Shown here: one piece after another, positions 1 through 4,685 of the stretch | Position numbering within the stretch: position 1 is the first letter of the stretch | Layout of the letters: each line of letters begins with the position of its first letter | Source of the DNA: Marine Group I thaumarchaeote SCGC AAA799-O18 | Lineage (GTDB): Archaea > Thermoproteota > Nitrososphaeria > Nitrososphaerales > Nitrosopumilaceae | Direction: 5' to 3' | DNA length: 5,241 nucleotides | Assembly (NCBI GenBank): GCA_000746705.1 | Contig: JOTC01000001.1 | Span: 1-5,241 of the forward strand | Notes under the pieces: generated by a model | Told to the model about the DNA's origin: nothing | The model's input: only the letters and a program-made list of their open reading frames with translations | Databases searched by the model: none | Program-made: the position numbers and the translations under genes

Positions 1-326
1 AAATCAAAATCATCCTCTACTGAACCAACTAAACTTACAATTATTGGAACCACATTGTTTGAAGAAATCATTTTGGCAAAATTTGTAGCACCTGGATTTG
101 CTAATCCTACAGCATTCAGCCAACCACCACCTTTTACGCTAAAAATTGTTGGGTTTACATAACCATCCCAAGGCTCCTTACTTAATGATTTTGTAACAAC
201 TGCGCCTGCCCCAGCGTGATACAGACGTTCAAAAACATCAAGTGATATTCCCAAAATGCCAGAAGCAAGAATTGTTGGCCTCTCTAGAGTTAGTTTTCCT
301 ATCGAAGTTGAGAGAGTGGGTTTCAC
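1..326 (-). CDS. pyrD: Dihydroorotate dehydrogenase, N-terminal part (cut by left window edge)
   Basis: The minus strand is open from the left edge up to about 326 and gives 108 residues of a class 1 dihydroorotate dehydrogenase. This FMN enzyme oxidises dihydroorotate to orotate, the fourth step of de novo pyrimidine synthesis, in the cytoplasm. Visible signatures are the first FMN-barrel strand PTILASGILG (residues 17-26), AGAGAVVTKSLS (38-49) with the flavin/substrate lysine K46, the NPT segment (58-60), and the substrate loop NAVGLANPG (71-79). The rest of the barrel, including the catalytic Cys/Ser loop, lies outside the window. I chose the GTG at 326 as start. A TATA-like element centred about 28 bp upstream fits a leaderless transcript, and family proteins begin about this far before the LASG motif. 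The frame is also open further upstream but has no ATG there. The gene is divergent from nop5. Whether it is the PyrD-B type cannot be told from this part. Confidence 0.9.
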   Translation of the reverse strand, partial: MKPTLSTSIGKLTLERPTILASGILGISLDVFERLYHAGAGAVVTKSLSKEPWDGYVNPTIFSVKGGGWLNAVGLANPGATNFAKMISSNNVVPIIVSLVGSVEDDFD

Positions 327-347
327 CTTGAATGGTTTGATTTTATT

Positions 348-358
348 CCATATAATAG
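348..358 (-). promoter_or_regulatory. TATA-box-like promoter element for pyrD
   Basis: On the minus strand the sequence CTATTATATGG spans these bases. Its centre, near 354, lies about 28 bp before the proposed GTG start at 326. That is the usual archaeal TATA-to-transcription-start distance, so the transcript would be leaderless or nearly so. There is no Shine-Dalgarno-like sequence before the GTG. The call rests on position and composition only. Confidence 0.45.
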
Positions 359-383
359 TTAAGTATCAAATTGTTTTCCTAAC

Positions 384-391
384 TTTTTAAT
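384..391 (+). promoter_or_regulatory. TATA-box-like promoter element for the nop5-flpA operon
   Basis: The sequence TTTTTAAT is centred near 388, about 27 bp before the ATG at 415. This spacing supports a leaderless transcript starting at that ATG rather than at the upstream in-frame TTG (406) or GTG (412). Only about 25 bp separate it from the divergent pyrD element, so the two promoters share one short intergenic region. Confidence 0.45.
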
Positions 392-414
392 GTGGACAAA
401 ACGTCTTGTTTGTG

Positions 415-1614
415 ATGTATTCAACTATACTTACAGAATTGGGAATAGCTGTTCTTGATAACCAAAAATATGTAAAAATTTTTCCTTTTGAAAATCCAGC
501 TGAAGAATATGTTTTGGTTAAAAAAGGTCAAGCAAAACTTGATGAGCTTAGGAAATTTCTTCCAAACGGTGAAATGGTGATTACCAACGATCGTGGACTG
601 CTAGATATTTTGAAAAAAAAATCAATAGATGTACAATTAATGAATAATCAACAAACCGATGCAATCCAATCATCAAAGCCAAAAATTTTAGTAGATTCAG
701 GATTTGCTGAAGACGAAAATGATGCAATGGATAAACTTCGTGAATTTGCTATACAACTTTCATCTTCCAAAGTAACTGAAGTTTCGCAAAGTCAGGATCT
801 TCATATTATTCAAGCAATTAACACATTGGATGAAACTGATAAGATAATAAACAACTTTAGTTCTAGGTTGCGAGAATGGTATGGTTTACACTTCCCAGAG
901 CTAGATAATTTAATAGATAGTATAAACGGGTATTCACAAATAGTTTTATCAGGTAAACGAGAAAATATTTTAAAAGAAGATTTTGAAAATGCAGGGTTTT
1001 CTGAATCAAAAGTGGAGATACTCTCGCTAGTAAAAGAAAAAAGCAGGGGGGGAGATATAACGGAAAAAAACTTAGGCATAGTACAAACTCTAGCAAAACA
1101 AATTTTGACTCTTTTTGAATTAAGGAAAACAATCGAAGAACATATTGAAGTGAAAATGAAAGATGAGGCGCCAAACATATCTGCAGTTCTCGGTACTGCA
1201 GTTGGTGCTAGAATTTTAGCTCGCGCAGGAAGTTTAAAGAGGTTAGCTAGTATGCCAGCAAGCACAATTCAAGTTTTGGGTGCGGAAAAAGCACTATTCC
1301 GATCTTTGAAAACCGGTGCAAATCCACCCAAACACGGAATTCTTTTTCAACATGCAACTGTTCATGCAGCCCCTAAATGGCAGAGAGGAAAAATTGCCAG
1401 AGCTGTTGCTGGAAAAGCAGCTATTGCTGCTAGAGTTGATGTTTACAAGGGTGGATTAAATCAAACCCTATTGGATAAACTTAACATAAGAGTACAAGAG
1501 ATTGAAAAAAAATACAAAGAACCTGTAAAAAAAGAATCTAAACCTGAGCCTAAAGTAAAAAGAAAAAAATCTAGACGGCTTGACAAAAGAAAACGAAAGA
1601 ATTTTGGAAGATAA
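415..1614 (+). CDS. nop5: NOP5 (NOP56/58-like) scaffold protein of the box C/D sRNP
   Basis: NOP5 is the scaffold of the archaeal box C/D ribonucleoprotein. It binds fibrillarin through its N-terminal domain, dimerises through a coiled coil, and holds the L7Ae-sRNA complex with its Nop domain, so that guide RNAs direct 2'-O-methylation of rRNA and tRNA. The 399 residues show the whole architecture. The N-terminal domain covers about 1-115. The helical/coiled-coil part covers about 125-250 and contains the hallmark LREWYGLHFPEL (152-162). The Nop domain covers about 252-342, with APNISAVLG, ARAGSLKRLASMPAST and GAEKALFR, then the HGILFQH and RGKIARA segments. A Lys/Arg-rich tail (370-399) follows, as is usual in the family. 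I start at ATG 415 because a TATA-like element lies 27 bp upstream; TTG 406 or GTG 412 would add at most three residues. The 3' end overlaps flpA by up to 35 bp, the standard nop5-flpA operon. Confidence 0.95.
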   Translation: MYSTILTELGIAVLDNQKYVKIFPFENPAEEYVLVKKGQAKLDELRKFLPNGEMVITNDRGLLDILKKKSIDVQLMNNQQTDAIQSSKPKILVDSGFAEDENDAMDKLREFAIQLSSSKVTEVSQSQDLHIIQAINTLDETDKIINNFSSRLREWYGLHFPELDNLIDSINGYSQIVLSGKRENILKEDFENAGFSESKVEILSLVKEKSRGGDITEKNLGIVQTLAKQILTLFELRKTIEEHIEVKMKDEAPNISAVLGTAVGARILARAGSLKRLASMPASTIQVLGAEKALFRSLKTGANPPKHGILFQHATVHAAPKWQRGKIARAVAGKAAIAARVDVYKGGLNQTLLDKLNIRVQEIEKKYKEPVKKESKPEPKVKRKKSRRLDKRKRKNFGR

Positions 1615-2275
1615 ACAAAATATTTTCTGGTTTCAAGTAGAAGGAGAGAAAAAACTAGCTACTAAAAACTTGGTGCCAGGGAATCAGGTTTACAACGAAA
1701 AATTACTAGTAGTAAACAATGTGGAATATAGAATTTGGAATCCATTTAGAAGTAAACTAGCAGCTGCTATAATGAATGATTTGAGTAATTTTCCTTTTAA
1801 TCAAAAATCTAACGTGTTATATCTTGGTGTGTCTACTGGCACTACGATTAGTCATATTTCTGATATTATTGGAGAGAGTGGAGTAATATTTGGTATCGAA
1901 CATGCTAGCAGAGTTGCTAGAGATTTTTTAGATAGGGTAGCATCACATAGAAAAAACATTGTGCCAATTATCCAAGATGCAAGGAAACCGGAAGAGTTTT
2001 TCTCAGTTTACAAAAAAGTTGACATAGTATACGTAGATATTGCACAGCCAGACCAAACTAACATAGCAATAGAAAATTGTAAATTATATCTAAAGCCTAG
2101 TGGTTACATATTTCAAATAATAAAAACGAGAAGCATAGATGTTACAAAAGATCCAAAGAAAATTATTAAAAATGAGATAAAAAAACTGGAACAATTTTTT
2201 CAAATTAAACAAACAATTGATTTACATCCATATGACAAAGATCATATGTTAGTAATTGGAACATTTTTAGGGTAA
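1580..2275 (+). CDS. flpA: Fibrillarin-like rRNA/tRNA 2'-O-methyltransferase
   Basis: FlpA is the SAM-dependent catalytic subunit of the box C/D sRNP and works with NOP5 and L7Ae on rRNA and tRNA. At 231 residues it has the normal archaeal length. Conserved features are the small N-terminal domain, NPFRSKLAAAI (54-64), the SAM loop LYLGVSTGTT (80-89), the acidic ribose-binding E107, QDARKPEEF (132-140), VDIAQPDQ (152-159), TRSIDVTKDP (183-192) and YDKDHMLVIG (218-227). The K-D-K-H tetrad described for fibrillarins is present as K59, D153, K182 and H222. The frame has no ATG until well inside the conserved N-terminal domain, and a stop at 1556 limits the upstream side. The start must therefore be a TTG, either 1580 (used here, overlapping nop5 by 35 bp) or 1604 (11 bp overlap). 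Neither has a clear Shine-Dalgarno. Expression with nop5 by cotranscription is inferred. The 3' end overlaps rnhB. Confidence 0.95.
   Translation: MTKENERILEDKQNIFWFQVEGEKKLATKNLVPGNQVYNEKLLVVNNVEYRIWNPFRSKLAAAIMNDLSNFPFNQKSNVLYLGVSTGTTISHISDIIGESGVIFGIEHASRVARDFLDRVASHRKNIVPIIQDARKPEEFFSVYKKVDIVYVDIAQPDQTNIAIENCKLYLKPSGYIFQIIKTRSIDVTKDPKKIIKNEIKKLEQFFQIKQTIDLHPYDKDHMLVIGTFLG
2179..2185 (-). terminator. Possible T-rich terminator after rnhB
   Basis: On the minus strand a T7 run (CAGTTTTTTTATC) lies about 57-63 bases past the rnhB stop, inside the antisense flpA coding region. It has the form of an archaeal U-tract terminator. In AT-rich DNA such runs also arise by chance, and it encodes the lysines of flpA on the other strand. 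Confidence 0.2.
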
Positions 2276-2892
2276 GTCTTTTTCTTGATTAGGATTTGTA
2301 CTGGTTTCCAACTTTTTCGTAAAAATGTCAGAGATTTGTATAGTTTTATTGATTTTTTCAAAAACATTTTGGTTTTTAGATCAGATGGATAACCGCTACC
2401 TATATCATATTTTTTATTCAATCTAGTGATTGCCCTATCACGTGAAACTTTTGCAAGTATAGATGCAGCAGAAACTACTACAAATTTACTATCAGCATGA
2501 TGATATGATTTTATTTTTGAATGAACAGTGAGTTTTGAAATTTCTTTACCAAATCTGCGAGGGTTTACATCACATGAATCAACATAAGCAATAGAGGGAG
2601 ATAGTTTTAAAATTACTTTTGCCATATATTGTGCTTCTAGATGATTAAGCGAGTGATTAAAAACACTTTTGTCAATTATTTTGGGAGGAATTCTTGCTAC
2701 ATAATAATCATCAACTATATTGATAATTTTTTTATAAAGTCGTTCTCTTGCTAAAGGAGTTAGCTTCTTTGAATCACGAATACCTTGCTTTTTTAATTTA
2801 TTAATTTTAGTTCGTTTTATGGCAATTCCAGCAATAACTAATGGGCCTAATACTGAACCCCTTCCAGCATCATCAACACCACAGATCAGCAC
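2242..2892 (-). CDS. rnhB: Ribonuclease HII
   Basis: RNase HII cuts RNA in RNA/DNA hybrids and at single ribonucleotides in duplex DNA, serving Okazaki primer removal and ribonucleotide repair. From the GTG at 2892 the protein has 216 residues. It begins MLICGVDDAGRGS, close to the normal archaeal start; a TTG at 2904 would add four residues (MKNF). Visible motifs are the GRG substrate loop (10-12), DSKKL (40-44), YVDS (103-106), HHAD (131-134), VVSAASILAKVSRD (139-152), GSGYPSD (165-171) and RKSW (192-195). The four metal-binding acidic positions are D7, D8, D105 and D134. The second is normally Glu (DEAGRG), so this enzyme has a conservative Glu-to-Asp change. The gene diverges from trm1, and its last 34 bp are antisense to the end of flpA. 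An Asp at this position may be normal in its clade. Confidence 0.94.
   Translation of the reverse strand: MLICGVDDAGRGSVLGPLVIAGIAIKRTKINKLKKQGIRDSKKLTPLARERLYKKIINIVDDYYVARIPPKIIDKSVFNHSLNHLEAQYMAKVILKLSPSIAYVDSCDVNPRRFGKEISKLTVHSKIKSYHHADSKFVVVSAASILAKVSRDRAITRLNKKYDIGSGYPSDLKTKMFLKKSIKLYKSLTFLRKSWKPVQILIKKKTYPKNVPITNI
2279..2283 (+). terminator. Possible T-rich terminator after nop5-flpA
   Basis: A T5 run, in a TCTTTTTCTT context, starts three bases after the flpA stop codon, inside the antisense end of rnhB. Archaeal termination is often driven by U-rich tracts without a hairpin, and none is visible here. The tract is short, so this is a weak call. Confidence 0.25.
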
Positions 2893-2913
2893 AAAATTTT
2901 TCAATTTTTGCGA

Positions 2914-2928
2914 GTATTAACCATTATA
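2914..2928. promoter_or_regulatory. Overlapping divergent TATA-like elements for rnhB and trm1
   Basis: On the plus strand, ATTATA (2923-2928) lies about 27 bp before a TTG at 2953, the likely trm1 start. On the minus strand, TTAATA (about 2920-2915) lies about 25 bp before the GTG at 2892, the likely rnhB start. The two elements are nearly adjacent in one AT-rich patch, so binding of TBP for one gene could compete with the other. Both are inferred from spacing and composition; neither gene has a clear Shine-Dalgarno. Confidence 0.4.
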
Positions 2929-2952
2929 GGTAAAAAGATTTCAAGAAATTTA

Positions 2953-4098
2953 TTGCAAAGAATAGAAGAAAAACTAGTAGAAATAACAGAGGGTAGTACA
3001 AAAATTCTTGTCCCAGAAAAATCATTGAAGCAGAAAGCCCCACCTAAAGAACCGGCATTTTTCAATCCCGTGGCTGCAATGAACCGAGATTTTTCAATTT
3101 TAGCTTATTCGGCATTTTGGGAAAATTTTGATAATCCATTGCTCTTTCTGGATGGTCTAACAGGTCTAGGTGCAAGATCACTAAGAGTTGCAAAAGAAAT
3201 ACCAAATGTTGAAAAAGTAATAGGTAACGATATTAATTCTGAAGCACTTAAAATTGCGCAAAACTCTGCAGCCTTGAATAAAATATCAAATTTTGAAGTT
3301 TCTGAAAATGAAGTATGCCATTTTTTTGGTAAATATTCAAAGAAAGAAAAAAGGGGCTCGATTGTGGATGTAGATCCCTTTGGCTCTCCTGTAAAATATT
3401 TTGATTGTGCAATTAGAGCTACTATGCATAATGGATTGTTATCCGTGACAGCAACAGATTTGCAAGTATTACATGGTTTAACAAAAAAAGCTTGCAAAAG
3501 GAAATACCATGGTACGCCCATAAAAACAGAATATTCTAATGAAATTGCGATTAGATTGATTCTTGGCTGTTTAGACATTGTTGCCAGAAGGTTAGACATT
3601 CAGATTATTCCACAATTTGTTGAGAACGATATGCATTATTACAGAATATATGTAAAAATTTTAAACAGAATAGACCAAGATGAGCACCAGGGATATATTA
3701 CACATTGTAGATCTTGTGGTAATAGAAATTGTACTACAAATCAAAAGAAAGTTTGTGAAGTTTGTAATTCTCAGTTAGAGATAGCTGGTCCATTATGGAT
3801 AGGACAAATGTTTAATAAAAAATTTATTATAGATATGATGCGTCAAATACCAAAATTTGTGGTTAAAAAAAAATGTATGTCAATATTAGAAAAAAGTGCG
3901 TTAGAAGCGGAAATGCCTCCAACATATTATACACTTGATGAAATCGCGTCTAAAATGCAAAGATCACCTCTTAAAATGAAAAATGCGATAAAAATTATTA
4001 ATGAAGCAGGTTTCCTATCTAGTCCAACTTCACTAAACCCAACAGGGTTTAGAACGAATTGTAGAATTGATAATATAATAAAACTATTTGAAAATTAA
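2953..4098 (+). CDS. trm1: tRNA (guanine(26)-N(2))-dimethyltransferase Trm1
   Basis: Trm1 transfers two methyl groups from SAM to N2 of G26 at the tRNA D-arm/anticodon-arm junction. With the TTG at 2953 the protein has 381 residues, the usual archaeal size. In that numbering the motifs are EGSTKILVP (13-21), FFNPVAAMNRDFS (36-48), the SAM loop LDGLTGLGARSLR (66-78), and the acidic cofactor site around GNDIN (91-95). The catalytic motif DVDPFGSP (139-146) follows. A zinc-binding set CxxC-x12-CxxC (C252, C255, C268, C271) is present with an extra Cys at 260. Next come GPLWIGQMF (279-287) and a C-terminal segment with PPTYYTLDEIA and LNPTGFRTN. The frame also allows TTG 2908, adding 15 residues not typical of the family. 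I prefer 2953 because a TATA-like element sits 27 bp upstream. No ATG precedes the conserved region. The stop overlaps the rlmE stop. Confidence 0.94.
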   Translation: MQRIEEKLVEITEGSTKILVPEKSLKQKAPPKEPAFFNPVAAMNRDFSILAYSAFWENFDNPLLFLDGLTGLGARSLRVAKEIPNVEKVIGNDINSEALKIAQNSAALNKISNFEVSENEVCHFFGKYSKKEKRGSIVDVDPFGSPVKYFDCAIRATMHNGLLSVTATDLQVLHGLTKKACKRKYHGTPIKTEYSNEIAIRLILGCLDIVARRLDIQIIPQFVENDMHYYRIYVKILNRIDQDEHQGYITHCRSCGNRNCTTNQKKVCEVCNSQLEIAGPLWIGQMFNKKFIIDMMRQIPKFVVKKKCMSILEKSALEAEMPPTYYTLDEIASKMQRSPLKMKNAIKIINEAGFLSSPTSLNPTGFRTNCRIDNIIKLFEN

Positions 4099-4685
4099 CC
4101 AGTATATCCAAGGCATATACAGTATAATTCACTACTTGGTTTTCTACTAGATTTTGGCTTCGTTAATTTAATTTTAGAAAATTTTTTTTTTAGATATTCA
4201 TAAAATTCATTTGAATATTCACCGTCAAAAACTTTGAAAAGTGCATTTCCTTTTTTTTCTAGAACCTGTTCCATTATTTTTACAGCACTATAATTTAAAG
4301 AAATTTGAGTAGAATGATCTACAGACCAATTTCCAGTTACCTGTGGAGATAGATCTGATATTACAGCTTTTATTTTCTTTCCAAAAAATGTAAAAATTTC
4401 TTTGGTAACATCGTCATCGATACTTGCCTTTAGCATCTTAACCCGAGGAATATCCTCAACAAAAGACATGTCAATTCCCATTACTTTTCCTTGGTTACCA
4501 ACTATTTTAGCCGCAAATTGTGTCCAGCCTCCCGGTGCACACCCCAAATCCAAAACAAAGTTACCTGGACCAAATATTCTGTATGATTTATTCAGTTCCT
4601 TTAGTTTGTAAGCAGATCTACTTCTATAACCCTCTTCATGGGCAAGTTTTCTGTAAAGATCTTTTTTTGCATCAATTAATTTCAT
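4095..4685 (-). CDS. rlmE: 23S rRNA (uridine-2'-O)-methyltransferase, RlmE/FtsJ (RrmJ) family
   Basis: This is a stand-alone SAM-dependent 2'-O-methyltransferase. Its bacterial relative methylates U2552 in the A-loop of 23S rRNA late in 50S assembly, and the same target is inferred here. The 196 residues comprise a single FtsJ Rossmann domain with no extra TRAM domain. Motifs are the N-terminal substrate-binding segment GYRSRSAYKL (19-28), the SAM loop VLDLGCAPGGWTQ (44-56), GIDM (70-73), SDLSP (110-114), FKVFDGE (150-156) and SSELYCICLGY (184-194). The K-D-K-E tetrad is intact as K27, D111, K151 and E186. The last two intervals (40 and 35) equal those of E. coli RlmE (K38, D124, K164, E199). 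The ATG overlaps the stop of the upstream TFE-beta gene (ATGA), implying one operon and probably coupled translation. Its stop overlaps that of convergent trm1. A lysine run (K166-K168) is encoded by an A10 tract. Confidence 0.95.
   Translation of the reverse strand: MKLIDAKKDLYRKLAHEEGYRSRSAYKLKELNKSYRIFGPGNFVLDLGCAPGGWTQFAAKIVGNQGKVMGIDMSFVEDIPRVKMLKASIDDDVTKEIFTFFGKKIKAVISDLSPQVTGNWSVDHSTQISLNYSAVKIMEQVLEKKGNALFKVFDGEYSNEFYEYLKKKFSKIKLTKPKSSRKPSSELYCICLGYTG
4182..4191 (+). terminator. Possible T10 terminator downstream of trm1
   Basis: A run of ten T lies about 84 bases past the trm1 stop, on the strand that a trm1 transcript would extend through. U-tracts are sufficient signals for many archaeal terminators. 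The same bases encode a lysine run in rlmE on the other strand, which alone could explain them, so confidence is low. Confidence 0.25.

Noticed and set aside
863..1174. Second minus-strand open frame of 103 codons opposite nop5
   Set aside because: It is a Leu/Phe-rich antisense shadow with no family signature and overlaps another shadow frame.
810..1265. Minus-strand open frame of 151 codons opposite nop5
   Set aside because: It lies wholly opposite the strongly conserved NOP5 coiled-coil and Nop domain, shows no recognisable motif, and is biased as expected for an antisense shadow.
2497..2504. C-box-like ATGATGA sequence as a possible box C/D sRNA
   Set aside because: It sits in the antisense strand of rnhB, and no CTGA D box follows at a suitable distance. 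Similar TGATGA strings at about 537 and, on the minus strand, at about 669 and 2869 are ordinary coding sequence.
3105..3599. Minus-strand open frame of 164 codons opposite trm1
   Set aside because: It mirrors the conserved Trm1 catalytic domain, has no recognisable domain, promoter or partner, and would require full antisense coding.
4402..4611. Plus-strand open frame of 69 codons opposite rlmE
   Set aside because: It is opposite the RlmE SAM-binding region and has no motif or start signal of its own.
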